64,000 bases of DNA from Leifsonia sp. Leaf264 (GTDB taxonomy: Bacteria; Actinomycetota; Actinomycetes; Actinomycetales; Microbacteriaceae), in the NCBI RefSeq assembly GCF_001422325.1, contig NZ_LMMR01000005.1, positions 124,001 through 188,000 on the forward strand. Reading direction: 5' to 3'. The notes beneath the pieces were generated by a model that saw only the letters and a program-made list of their open reading frames with translations, was not told the DNA's origin and did not search any database. How positions within the stretch are numbered: position 1 is the stretch's first letter; the number at the start of each line of letters is the position of its first letter. The position numbers and the translations under genes are program-made. Below, piece by piece: positions 43,222 through 51,231 of this stretch.

Positions 43222-43589
43222 CGGAGGACCAGGCCGTAGAACGGGCCGGGACGATTCGGCTCCTCGAAGTTGGCGAACTCCAGCGCCCAGTCGAGGCGCT
43301 TCATCAGGACAGCGAACTCGAAGTCGGTGAACTGGGGATACGCGCGCTTGTTCGGCCTCAGGAACTCAGGGTTCCACTTCGGAGCCGCCTCGTGGAATAG
43401 CGACACCTTCGCGTGGCTGTAGATGTGGAGGTGGATCTGACCGCCCAGGAGGTACATGTGGAAGGAGTCTCGCTCCGGCGTGTACCCGTACACCAGGGTG
43501 CGCTCCGACTGGTCGTGCAGGTCGGTGACGCTGAGCCGGTCGGGCTCGTTGGCGAGCAAGCCCAGTTGGGCGAGTTGATCGGTGTTCAC
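43218..43589 (-). CDS. Hypothetical protein, 123 aa
   Basis: Unknown. Starts with GTG (NTDQLAQLGLLANEPDRLSV) after GAAGGAG. Contains HMYLLGGQIHLHIYSHAKVS and AVLMKRLDWALEFANF. Upstream gene of the phage-type protein (ATG overlap), so the two are one unit. Both a class A motif and a sigma-28-like box precede it. Confidence 0.55.
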   Translation of the reverse strand: MNTDQLAQLGLLANEPDRLSVTDLHDQSERTLVYGYTPERDSFHMYLLGGQIHLHIYSHAKVSLFHEAAPKWNPEFLRPNKRAYPQFTDFEFAVLMKRLDWALEFANFEEPNRPGPFYGLVLR

Positions 43590-43645
43590 GTGATGCTCCT
43601 TCAGGATGCGTGCCGGCAGGTGTGGCCTGGCTACTTCACAGCCCT

Positions 43646-43655
43646 CATGTGCGGA
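43646..43655 (-). promoter_or_regulatory. Class A motif before 43589
   Basis: TCCGCACATG; 56 nt before the start. No GAAACC box; a sigma-28-like -10 box lies 11 bp upstream. Confidence 0.5.
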
Positions 43656-43666
43656 GCTGTAGAGAA

Positions 43667-43696
43667 CTGTCGGTACCCGGCCCGGTGGATAATCAG
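43667..43696 (-). promoter_or_regulatory. Sigma-28-like promoter before 43589
   Basis: Minus strand CTGATT (43696-43691), 16 bp, ACCGACAG (43674-43667). Weaker -35 than the others. Confidence 0.4.
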
Positions 43697-44193
43697 AACA
43701 GGTCGACGAACGCCCCGGCGGCCATGATGAGCCCCCGGTACCGGCGCTGGAACGTCTCCTCGTCCCGGAGTTTCCTCTCCGACGTGGCGAGGTACTGCTC
43801 GTCACGAATGACCCAGTCCTCCACTTTCTCCACCCATGCTTCGGCTCGGTCGAGTGCGTTGAACCGGTCTGTGATGTTGGTGCGGTCGTTGGCGTACCAG
43901 CCGATGAAAACGGATCCGACGGCGGCGACGAGGATGCCGAGCCCGACGTAGCTGATCGGGAGGACATGCACGAGGATCAGGACGAGTAGTGCGATGAACG
44001 CACCGAAGATCGCAACGCCGAGGATCAGCTTCCAGGTTCCGGGCTTGCCGGGGTTCTCGGCGTATTCGGCTGCGGCGTCGCGTTCGCGGATCGCCGACTT
44101 CAGGTTCTGCTGGCTTTTTCGAAGGATCTCCTTGGCGATGCCGACTGAATAGTGCAGATTGTCGAGCTTCCGCTGGCTGTACCAGGTGTTCAT
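43693..44193 (-). CDS. Two-TM membrane protein, 166 aa
   Basis: Unknown. Basic coiled-coil-like N-terminus (HYSVGIAKEILRKSQQNLKS), two membrane segments (WKLILGVAIFGAFIALLVLI and GLGILVAAVGSVFIGWY), then a charged C-terminal coiled coil (AWVEKVEDWVIRDEQYLATS). Same plan as the next two genes; overlaps the 44190 gene by ATGA. Confidence 0.6.
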   Translation of the reverse strand: MNTWYSQRKLDNLHYSVGIAKEILRKSQQNLKSAIRERDAAAEYAENPGKPGTWKLILGVAIFGAFIALLVLILVHVLPISYVGLGILVAAVGSVFIGWYANDRTNITDRFNALDRAEAWVEKVEDWVIRDEQYLATSERKLRDEETFQRRYRGLIMAAGAFVDLF

Positions 44194-44723
44194 GCGTGTG
44201 ATCCTGTCGGGTTGGTGAGCGCTGCGATCGACGCTTCGGACAGGTCACCGTCGGTGATGCGGCGCCGGAACGCTGCCTGGAACTCTGCCTCTGCGACCTC
44301 TTCCGCGTGGGCGGCGCTCAGGGCGCGGGCTGCCACCTCATACTCGGCGTTGAGGGCAGCCACTCGTCCTTCGTAGTGGGTGATGTCATCGGCGATCTTG
44401 GGGTGTCGACCGAGATCTCCGATGAGGTCCAGGATGGCGAGGAGCGCATCGATCAGGAAGATGACGGTGAAGACGATCCCGAGGATGCGACCCAGCTGGC
44501 TGAGCCCGCCGAGCATGTCGAAGCCGGCGAGGATGCCGATGACGCCGAACACCAGCAGGCCGACGACAGAAATCGTTGCTCGGATCACGCGGGGACGCGC
44601 GTACCGCCAGGCGGTCATCTGCTGCTGACGACGGAGGGTGGTCAGGGTCGCCTCCACAGAGTTGACCTGGTAGCCGGTGGTGTTGAGTCGCCTCTGGTGC
44701 GACTTGATCAGTTCGGAGTTCAT
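44190..44723 (-). CDS. Two-TM membrane protein, 177 aa
   Basis: Unknown. Coiled-coil N-terminus (SVEATLTTLRRQQQMTAWRY), two hydrophobic helices (RATISVVGLLVFGVIGILAG and ILGIVFTVIFLIDALLAIL), and an Ala/Glu-rich C-terminal coil (AARALSAAHAEEVAEAEFQA). ATG at 44723; overlaps the downstream gene. Confidence 0.6.
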   Translation of the reverse strand: MNSELIKSHQRRLNTTGYQVNSVEATLTTLRRQQQMTAWRYARPRVIRATISVVGLLVFGVIGILAGFDMLGGLSQLGRILGIVFTVIFLIDALLAILDLIGDLGRHPKIADDITHYEGRVAALNAEYEVAARALSAAHAEEVAEAEFQAAFRRRITDGDLSEASIAALTNPTGSHA

Positions 44724-44737
44724 GCTGTCCTTCCGGG

Positions 44738-45484
44738 TTACGCGGCGGCCGGCTGGGTGACGGCGAGGTTCGACTGGGCCAGCCGGTTCGCGGTGAGGAT
44801 GCGGCGCATCTCAGCCGCGTCGCTGGTGAGCAGCGTCTTGAAGTTCGGAGTGAAGAGCCCGACCCCGGCCACGGCGATGACTGCGATGCCTGCTTGGCCG
44901 AGCAGTCCGAGGTTTCCACCGGCCTGACTTGCGAAGATGGTGCCGCCGACGGCGAACACGGCCGACCCGAACAGCAGGAACGTGTTGCCAGCGATGGTTC
45001 GGGTGACGACTTTCGCTTGACGCTTTGCGTGGGCGGCTTCGTATAGCCAGATGCCGCGGAGGATCTCCATGTCGCCGGATCGGTTCACGTCGGGTGCGAG
45101 TTCAGCGAGGGCAGCATCTGCTCTCGCCGCAGCGTCCTGGTACTCGGCGACGCTGGCGTCGAAATCTCCGCGGTGCCGAGCGTTGACGACCAGGGTGTGG
45201 ACGCTGCGGATCACAGCGACGATGAGTGCGACGGCGGCGACGGAGCCGAACAGTAGGACCGCTGTGGCGGCGGCATGTTCCGGTTCGGTGACCTCTCCCC
45301 GGCCGCCAGCTGTGACAAGCCACGCCTGAGTGGCGCCGTACAAGGCGACGAACCCGGCGACGAGAAGGACCGTGAAGGTGGTCTCCCAAGGCCGTGACGC
45401 GTAGGTGGCTGCTCGGTTCATGTCTCGCTCTGCGGCTCTGGCTTCCTTGCGCAGGTCGAGGGCGATTCGGTACTTCTCAATCAT
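44738..45484 (-). CDS. Four-TM membrane protein, 248 aa
   Basis: Unknown. Starts MIEKYRIALDLRKEARAAER, then hydrophobic segments at about 35-55, 72-92, 155-175 and 185-205 (TFTVLLVAGFVALYGATQA; HAAATAVLLFGSVAAVALIV; TFLLFGSAVFAVGGTIFA; LLGQAGIAVIAVAGVGLF). A coil lies between the second and third. Shares the pattern of the neighbouring two-TM genes. ATG follows ACGGAG. Confidence 0.6.
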   Translation of the reverse strand: MIEKYRIALDLRKEARAAERDMNRAATYASRPWETTFTVLLVAGFVALYGATQAWLVTAGGRGEVTEPEHAAATAVLLFGSVAAVALIVAVIRSVHTLVVNARHRGDFDASVAEYQDAAARADAALAELAPDVNRSGDMEILRGIWLYEAAHAKRQAKVVTRTIAGNTFLLFGSAVFAVGGTIFASQAGGNLGLLGQAGIAVIAVAGVGLFTPNFKTLLTSDAAEMRRILTANRLAQSNLAVTQPAAA

Positions 45485-45503
45485 GGTGTCTCCGTATCTC
45501 AGG

Positions 45504-45629
45504 TCAGATGGTGGTTGTGCGGATGTGCTCGTGCAGGATCTCGCGGAACTTCAGTTCTTCAGCGGCTTCGTCTTCGGCTCGGGTGCGTGCAGCCTCCGAG
45601 GTGCGTCTGAGCCAGCCCAGCAGTGTCAC
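45504..45629 (-). CDS. 41-residue protein, unknown
   Basis: A short GTG-start frame (TLLGWLRRTSEAARTRAEDE ... LHEHIRTTTI) whose start overlaps the stop of the 45626 gene. Strong third-position GC, a helical charged sequence, and tight packing in the operon support it despite its size. Confidence 0.55.
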   Translation of the reverse strand: MTLLGWLRRTSEAARTRAEDEAAEELKFREILHEHIRTTTI

Positions 45630-46294
45630 GAGCTCACAGTGACAGCGGCGTATGACTTGTGCGCTGCCCGGAGCTGGGCGATGACGTCTTCCGACCAGTT
45701 GTGCTTCGCGGCGACCTCGTCGAAGTCGGTGTGGCCGTGGACGATCGCGTACAGGCGGGCGTCGGCGTCGTCGGCGGTCCAGTCCCGGTCGGTGGTGTCG
45801 ACGACGGTGCTGATGGACCCGATCACCTTGGGGAGCTGGTTGACGGTCTGGATGAACTGGGCCCGCTCCACTTGACGGGCAAGCGCTCCATCCAGGAGCT
45901 CCTGGTACTCCTCGCGGTAGTCAGCCCACCGCGAGGCGGAATTGTCGCTGTCAGCGGCTTCCCTCTTCCAAGAGAAGAGGTCGTGGACGCGTGAGCACAC
46001 CACCAGGAAGAAGACGCCTGCGGCGATGGCTGCCAGCACCCCGAGAGGTCCCACCCGGTCGCCGAGGTCCTTCGGGACGGAGAACCCGAACCAGAGCAGA
46101 GCCGCGGCGAGCAGCGCCAGCCCGACCGCCCAGGTGAGGGGCTTCCAGATGTGAGCGAACGGGTGCGCAGCCCCGATCCGGCGCCACTCGGCGGCTTCCT
46201 TCTCCGCTGCCCTGATCCTGAACTCGCAGGTGGAGATCGAGCTGCGGTGCGAGTGGACGTCGCGGTCCACGTTGTCGTTCCAGAGGGAGTTCAA
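45626..46294 (-). CDS. Two-TM membrane protein, 222 aa
   Basis: Unknown. TTG at 46294 (NSLWNDNVDRDVHSHRSSIS) follows AAGGA; the earlier in-frame GTG is in the leader. Coil, then two hydrophobic segments (WAVGLALLAAALLWFGFSV and LGVLAAIAAGVFFLVVCSRV), then a coiled cytoplasmic tail. First gene of the five-gene run, with an inverted repeat (GTGGGAG / CTCCCAC) at 46309-46329 just upstream. Confidence 0.55.
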   Translation of the reverse strand: MNSLWNDNVDRDVHSHRSSISTCEFRIRAAEKEAAEWRRIGAAHPFAHIWKPLTWAVGLALLAAALLWFGFSVPKDLGDRVGPLGVLAAIAAGVFFLVVCSRVHDLFSWKREAADSDNSASRWADYREEYQELLDGALARQVERAQFIQTVNQLPKVIGSISTVVDTTDRDWTADDADARLYAIVHGHTDFDEVAAKHNWSEDVIAQLRAAHKSYAAVTVSS

Positions 46295-46308
46295 AGCGGT
46301 CCTTCGTG

Positions 46309-46329
46309 TGTGGGAGTGTTCTTCTCCCA
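46309..46329 (-). promoter_or_regulatory. Leader hairpin before 46294
   Basis: 7-bp inverted repeat GTGGGAG / CTCCCAC with a 7-nt loop, between the class A motif and the AAGGA ribosome site of the 46294 gene. Confidence 0.35.
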
Positions 46330-46333
46330 CTCA

Positions 46334-46343
46334 CATGTGCGGA
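46334..46343 (-). promoter_or_regulatory. Class A motif before the 46294 operon
   Basis: TCCGCACATG with TAAACC 8 bp upstream of CCGC. Confidence 0.6.
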
Positions 46344-46388
46344 CTGCTCCGGTTTAGTGCGCCCGGCCAGGCCGACCGCGTTGGAGCG

Positions 46389-47135
46389 TCAGACCTGTTC
46401 GATCTTCCCGCCGCGGCTGGCGTGCCACAGTGCGACGTACCACCAGGAGAGGACCATGAAGATGAGGGTGACGATCGGTACCCATCCGCCTTCGCGGTGC
46501 ATCGGCATCATGTCGAAGATCAGGGACAGCAGCCCCCAGATTGCGAGGACGCCGCCGAGGAAGAAGGCGGGAACGGCGAGGATCATCCGGTTGTTGTTCC
46601 AGCCGGCGAACGGGACGGCGATGACTCCGATCCAGACAATCATCTGGGCGATTGACGAGCCGGCCATCAACGCGTCCCGGGTGGCGTCCTGGACCGGGTT
46701 CAGCAGCAGTTGGTAGTAGTACAGTCCGGCGCTGGACAGGATGCCGGCGAAGAAGAACGCGGCGGCGATCGTCAGGTCGCGGGCTGACCCGGGTGGGAAG
46801 TTCCGCTGCTTCCACGAGGGGCGGGTGGCCGCCGGCACCTGCTGCGAGGCCTGAGGTGCAGACTGCGCCGGCTGGTAACTGGGTGCCGAGGTGCGATCCG
46901 GGACGGGCTGACCTGTACGAGCTCGGCGGGCGAGACCGCGGTCGTACACCTTCCGGGCGTCCACGTCCCGCAGGATCGTGTACGCCTCGTTCACCTTCTG
47001 GCTCATCGTCGCACCGGCCTCACCGGCGCGGTCCGGGTGGTAGTGCCGGATCAAGGTGCGGTACGCGTCGACGATCTCACCATCGGTGGCGGTGTCGGCG
47101 ACGCCCAGCGTCTCGTAATGGGTTGCTGCACTCAT
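46389..47135 (-). CDS. J-domain membrane protein, 248 aa
   Basis: Residues about 5-65 are a J domain (HYETLGVADTATDGEIVDAY, IRHYHPDRAG, with the HPD triad), which recruits Hsp70. A Pro/Gln linker and about four hydrophobic segments follow (LTIAAAFFFAGILSSAGLYY, MIVWIGVIAVPFAGW, ILAVPAFFLGGVLAIWGL, VPIVTLIFMVLSWWYVALW). ATG follows AAGGAAG. It is separated by 49 nt from the next J-domain gene. Inference: an Hsp70 co-chaperone tethered in the membrane. Confidence 0.85.
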   Translation of the reverse strand: MSAATHYETLGVADTATDGEIVDAYRTLIRHYHPDRAGEAGATMSQKVNEAYTILRDVDARKVYDRGLARRARTGQPVPDRTSAPSYQPAQSAPQASQQVPAATRPSWKQRNFPPGSARDLTIAAAFFFAGILSSAGLYYYQLLLNPVQDATRDALMAGSSIAQMIVWIGVIAVPFAGWNNNRMILAVPAFFLGGVLAIWGLLSLIFDMMPMHREGGWVPIVTLIFMVLSWWYVALWHASRGGKIEQV

Positions 47136-47184
47136 TAGGCTTCCTTCCGGTCCGGATTGTTCCGCACTTGCGGGGTGGGCAGGA

Positions 47185-48282
47185 TTAGCGGCCGGCTCGG
47201 GCTTCGGTCTTCTTCCAGTCGTTGGCGGTACCGGCTGCGACCTTCAGGAGCACCTGACCGTCTTCTGCCAAGACGAGGATCTCGTCGGTTGATGCTTTGG
47301 CCTCGCCGGGGAAGCGGAATCGATCGCCGGTGGACCAGTGCTCGACAACGTCGACCTTTCCGAAGTCACGGCACTTCACAACCTTGTAGGGGCCGTAGCC
47401 TCCACCGGTGCTGCCGAGGCGGAGTGCGTTTGCGAACTCCCAGCTGCCGACAACACGGTGACGAGCAGTGTGGTAGCTGAGAGCTGCCATGCTCACGAGG
47501 AACCAGACGACAAGTGCAGCGAACACCAGGTGATACGCGCCTCCACCGAGACCCCACGCCCCGAACACGCCGGTGAACCAGATAAACCCGTAAACGAGGA
47601 CGCCGCCGGCGCCGACGAGGACGGCGAACATCTGCAGACAGCTGCTCATCCGCGTCCCGACGACGAACGCCATCGGGAGAATGAACACGGAAGACCAGGC
47701 GGCGAAGCCGGCGGCGTTGTGCCAGGACTCACCGATCTCGTCCGCGGGCAGGAGAAGGAAGAGGCCCCACGCGGCTGCGACCCCGGCAACGGCGAGGATG
47801 ATCGAGATCAGGAGTCCCGGGATCCCGCGGGCAGGAAGGATGCCAGCGAGCAGCGACGGCTTCGGTCCGGCATCCGGGTAGATGGTGCCGGCACGCTTGA
47901 CAGCCCACGGGTAGATGGGCTTCTCCGGCTCCGGGGCCGGCTTCGGCTTCTCCTGCTTCGGTGGCGACTGCTGGTAGTTGGGCTGCTCGTATCGGGGCTG
48001 CTCGTACCGCGGCTGCTCACGCTCCTGCTCGCGCTGCTGCTGCTCGTAACGCTCGTTCTCTTCCGCGATGACGAGCTTCCCGTCGTACTCTCGACGGCGG
48101 GCGTCATCTCGCAGGATGTCGTATGCGTGGTTTACCTTCGCGGCCATCGCTGCGCCGCCGGGGCCGGCGATGTCGGGGTGGTAGATCTTCACCAGTCGTT
48201 TGTATGACCTGATGATGTCCTCGGTGGACGCGTCGGCGGTGACGCCGAGGACGGTGTAGTGGGTCATCGTGTCAGTGGGCAA
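47185..48282 (-). CDS. J-domain membrane protein, 365 aa
   Basis: TTG at 48282 follows GGAGG; ATG 48267 is an alternative. J domain about residues 8-75 (HYTVLGVTADASTEDIIRSY, YHPDIAG with HPD). A long Gln/Glu/Pro repeat (QQREQEREQPRYEQPRYEQP) links to membrane segments, then a small beta-rich C-terminal domain (YGPYKVVKCRDFG). Same plan as the 46389 and 50221 proteins. Confidence 0.85.
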   Translation of the reverse strand: MPTDTMTHYTVLGVTADASTEDIIRSYKRLVKIYHPDIAGPGGAAMAAKVNHAYDILRDDARRREYDGKLVIAEENERYEQQQREQEREQPRYEQPRYEQPNYQQSPPKQEKPKPAPEPEKPIYPWAVKRAGTIYPDAGPKPSLLAGILPARGIPGLLISIILAVAGVAAAWGLFLLLPADEIGESWHNAAGFAAWSSVFILPMAFVVGTRMSSCLQMFAVLVGAGGVLVYGFIWFTGVFGAWGLGGGAYHLVFAALVVWFLVSMAALSYHTARHRVVGSWEFANALRLGSTGGGYGPYKVVKCRDFGKVDVVEHWSTGDRFRFPGEAKASTDEILVLAEDGQVLLKVAAGTANDWKKTEARAGR

Positions 48283-48406
48283 AGCGTTCCTCCAGAGCGG
48301 TGCGGATCGATACGTTACGGCCGGTTCAGGTCCGGGGTGATGCGATGGTTCGGCGAGTGTGTCCGTAAGCCCCGGAATGGGGTGGGTCCTGCTTCGTCGT
48401 CACCTT

Positions 48407-48416
48407 CATGTGCGGC
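48407..48416 (-). promoter_or_regulatory. Class A motif before 48282
   Basis: Minus strand GCCGCACATG, 124 nt before the start; first base G instead of T, no GAAACC box. Confidence 0.45.
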
Positions 48417-48446
48417 GCAGCCGAAGAATGTCCCTGAACACAGAAA

Positions 48447-48481
48447 GAGCCGGACGCCTGCGCAATGCAGACATCCGGCTC
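48447..48481 (-). terminator. Terminator after 48495 gene
   Basis: GAGCCGGA / TCCGGCTC stem with a long loop, just downstream of the UvrD-type helicase gene. Confidence 0.5.
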
Positions 48482-48494
48482 AGGCCGCCTGTTT

Positions 48495-50183
48495 CTAGCG
48501 GGCTTCTGCTTCGTCCTCGGTGACACCAGCAGCGAAGTCGTAGATCCAGGCGATGTTCTTCGCGTCGAGGTGGCGCATCGCACGGGTGACGGCGACGTAC
48601 ATGAGGCGCGCCTCCTCCGCCTTCAACGGCTTGAACTCGCCGGTCTCCTTGTCGATCTTCGGGTAGGGGAAGTCAGCGCCGATGCGGACGTGGCGCCACT
48701 CGAGCCCCTTCGACACGTGGGCGGTGGAGATGCTGATGTCAGCCTGGTCAGCGGGGACGCAGGAGTCGATCGCGGCGATCACGTCGACGGCGCCGACCCG
48801 GACGATGGTGTTGATCATCGAGGCCAGGTTGGTGTTCTCGTCTGCGTCCTCGGAGGCGACGGAGTCGAGGACGTCCTGCCACTTCCGAAACCCGGCGAAG
48901 TCGGGGTGGCTGGTCCACCCGTTCTTGTCCAGGTCGATCGCAGCCTGGGCGATGGAGCGGAGCTCGGCAGCCTTCTTCTCACCGGCGATGTTGACGTTCA
49001 GGCCCTGCTTCAGGAAGAAGAGCACTTCGTTCATCGCGCCACCGTTTGTGCGACAAATCACGGCATCCGGACGTCGGTCGGAGTGGCGGTCGGTGTGCAC
49101 GGAGGCGCGCTTGCCCTCGGTTCCGCGAACACGGAGATCCGCGCCGAGGGTCTCCAGGAACACGTTGGCGAAGTCGGCGATCTCCTCACCGAAACGGAAC
49201 GACTGAGTGAGGGCGATCTTCTCCCCCTCGAACCCGTCGAGGGCGTCGACCGCGCCACGCCATTTGTAGATCGCCTGGTGCCGGTCGCCGACGACGATGA
49301 CCTGTGCACCCTTCTGGGCGAGGACGACGCTGGTGGTGACAGGGTCGGAGTCCTGCGCCTCGTCGTACATGATGTAGTCGAACGGCAGCTGCGGCTTGGA
49401 CAGCGCCCACATCTTCAGGTAGTGGGAGTGGGTGACGGGGAGCACACCGCTGGCCATGCGAACCTCGGCGTACGGGTCGGCGGGGATCTCGAACCCGTTC
49501 TCGTCGTACTCGACGACGACACCGCCGCCGTCGACGACCAGCAGGTCCTGCCAGTAGATCTTCGCCCAGCGGACGACCTCGTCGATCAGCTGCTGGGTGG
49601 CGTTGTCCTCGACCTCCTCGGCATTGGCGAGCTGGACGACGTCGTTGCCGATGATCGCCTTCGCCTTGTCGGACACCGAGAACAGGAATCGGGCGGGCAG
49701 CTGAACGTGCTGACGGCCGATCTCCTCATCCGCTGTGGTGCAGAACCGGTTGACGGTGTCGATAACGATCTTCATGGCAGAGTTCGCGGCGACCTTGTGG
49801 ACCATCTTGTAGCCGGGGATGTCGATGCGGTCCATCTCCAGCGCCTTGGCGCTGTCGGTGGCGTTGAGTCGCTTGTCCAGGCGTCCTCGGCGGGGTGCGC
49901 CGTGGGTGGCGTAGGCGAGCGAGTGAGCGGTGCGGGCGTCCACGTTGGTGCCCTTGAACTTCTCCGCTGCTTCCAGTGCGATCGCGCGGTTGAACGCCAG
50001 GTAGAGGCCGCGACGCTCGGGGCGTCGGCGGGCGATCATCTGCAGGGTGGTGGTCTTGCCTGTGCCTGCGAGGGCGATGATGACGAAGTTCTCGTTCGTG
50101 TCGGCCAGGTCCAGAGCGATCTGCTGCTCGGGGGTGGGCTGACGCTCTCCGGTGAGAAGCGGCGCGGGTGCGGTGATGGTCAT
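48495..50183 (-). CDS. UvrD/Rep-type DNA helicase, FBH1-like
   Basis: A 562-residue SF1 helicase: Walker A ALAGTGKTT, then LYLAFNRAIALEAAEKF (motif Ia area, as in FBH1-type enzymes), Walker B YDEAQD, GDRHQAIYKWRGA, QSFRFG, TAHVSKGLEW and LMYVAVTRAM. It probably unwinds DNA during repair or replication of the element. ATG 50183 is 8 nt from a class A motif; a GTG at 50192 is a less likely start. Confidence 0.9.
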   Translation of the reverse strand: MTITAPAPLLTGERQPTPEQQIALDLADTNENFVIIALAGTGKTTTLQMIARRRPERRGLYLAFNRAIALEAAEKFKGTNVDARTAHSLAYATHGAPRRGRLDKRLNATDSAKALEMDRIDIPGYKMVHKVAANSAMKIVIDTVNRFCTTADEEIGRQHVQLPARFLFSVSDKAKAIIGNDVVQLANAEEVEDNATQQLIDEVVRWAKIYWQDLLVVDGGGVVVEYDENGFEIPADPYAEVRMASGVLPVTHSHYLKMWALSKPQLPFDYIMYDEAQDSDPVTTSVVLAQKGAQVIVVGDRHQAIYKWRGAVDALDGFEGEKIALTQSFRFGEEIADFANVFLETLGADLRVRGTEGKRASVHTDRHSDRRPDAVICRTNGGAMNEVLFFLKQGLNVNIAGEKKAAELRSIAQAAIDLDKNGWTSHPDFAGFRKWQDVLDSVASEDADENTNLASMINTIVRVGAVDVIAAIDSCVPADQADISISTAHVSKGLEWRHVRIGADFPYPKIDKETGEFKPLKAEEARLMYVAVTRAMRHLDAKNIAWIYDFAAGVTEDEAEAR

Positions 50184-50191
50184 AAACACCA

Positions 50192-50201
50192 CATGTGCGG
50201 A
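50192..50201 (-). promoter_or_regulatory. Class A motif before 50183
   Basis: TCCGCACATG with GAAACC exactly 8 bp upstream of CCGC, and CATG 8 nt from the ATG. Confidence 0.65.
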
Positions 50202-50220
50202 TCGCTCGGGTTTCGCGGCC

Positions 50221-51219
50221 TCAGCGTGCTCGGAAAAGATCCTTCAGTTCCGACCAGGTGACCGTCGCTGTCGCTGGGACAGAGGAGAGCACTTTCCCGA
50301 ACTTGTTCAGCAGCACCCACATTCCGGGTTCCACCTTGGCCATGATCATCTTCAGGTTGAAGCGAGCGCCGTTCTCGGGATGCTCGGCGAGCCAGTAGTC
50401 GCCGCCGGCGTGTTCGAGAACCTTCCACGGCCCGGTCCCGTCCCGAACACCTTCGAACATCAGCCGTTCCAGCTTCTGAGCGTCGGTGGCTCGGGCCCGG
50501 TACAGCGACCATCGCCACCCGAACAGGTACCCGGCTGCGAGGAGGGCCCCTTCCACGGGGATGACCCAGGCGGCGCTGCTCAGGTAGAACGCTCCGAACA
50601 GCAGGGACAGCGGGACTGTGACCCAGGCGACGACGTAGATGGCCAGCGCAGCGTACCGGGTGATGAGGCCGAGCCATCCGCGTCCGGCCAGAAGGATCGC
50701 CGGCGCCCCGAACACCCACATGTAGCAAGCCCAGGCGGTTGCGGAGATGTACGCGTCCCGACGGAAGTCAAGGTCGGTGTCGACGGCGGATTCGTACCAG
50801 CGGAAACCCCATGCGAAGATGCCGGCCACGGCGACGAAGGCGACTGCTGCGAGGAAGTACTTCCCGGATCCGGGCGGGACCAGGCGGACGCGAAGCGGGA
50901 GCCGCCGCCAGGTGCCGGTCATGTCCGGGCGCGGCGCCGGCGCCGCAGGTTGGGGTGCCTGTTCCGGGCGTGGTTCAGGCGCGGCGCTCGTGGTGCTGGA
51001 TGCGGGACCCTGCACACGGTCACGGTCGTAGAGACGTCTGGTGTCGGGGTCGCGAAGCACCGCGTACGCTTCGTTGAGCTTCTGGGACATCGAAGCGCCC
51101 GTCGTGCCGGCGCGGTCGGGGTGGTAGTGCCGGATCAGGGACCGGTACGCCTTCCCGATTGTGTCGTCGTCGGCGTCCTCGGGGATCCCGAGGAGTTCGT
51201 AGTGTGTGGTTGCGCTCAT
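50221..51219 (-). CDS. J-domain membrane protein, 332 aa
   Basis: J domain about residues 5-65 (HYELLGIPEDADDDTIGKAY, RHYHPDRAG with HPD). Then a Pro-rich linker, membrane segments (KYFLAAVAFVAVAGIFAWGF, AISATAWACYMWVFGAPAIL-like, LAIYVVAWVTVPLSLLFGA) and a C-terminal domain (GPWKVLEHAGGDYWLAEHPE, then VEPGMWVLLNKFGKV) that resembles those in the 47185 and 51232 proteins. Tight operon with 51232 and 52384. Confidence 0.85.
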   Translation of the reverse strand: MSATTHYELLGIPEDADDDTIGKAYRSLIRHYHPDRAGTTGASMSQKLNEAYAVLRDPDTRRLYDRDRVQGPASSTTSAAPEPRPEQAPQPAAPAPRPDMTGTWRRLPLRVRLVPPGSGKYFLAAVAFVAVAGIFAWGFRWYESAVDTDLDFRRDAYISATAWACYMWVFGAPAILLAGRGWLGLITRYAALAIYVVAWVTVPLSLLFGAFYLSSAAWVIPVEGALLAAGYLFGWRWSLYRARATDAQKLERLMFEGVRDGTGPWKVLEHAGGDYWLAEHPENGARFNLKMIMAKVEPGMWVLLNKFGKVLSSVPATATVTWSELKDLFRAR

Positions 51220-51231
51220 CCGGAGGAAACC

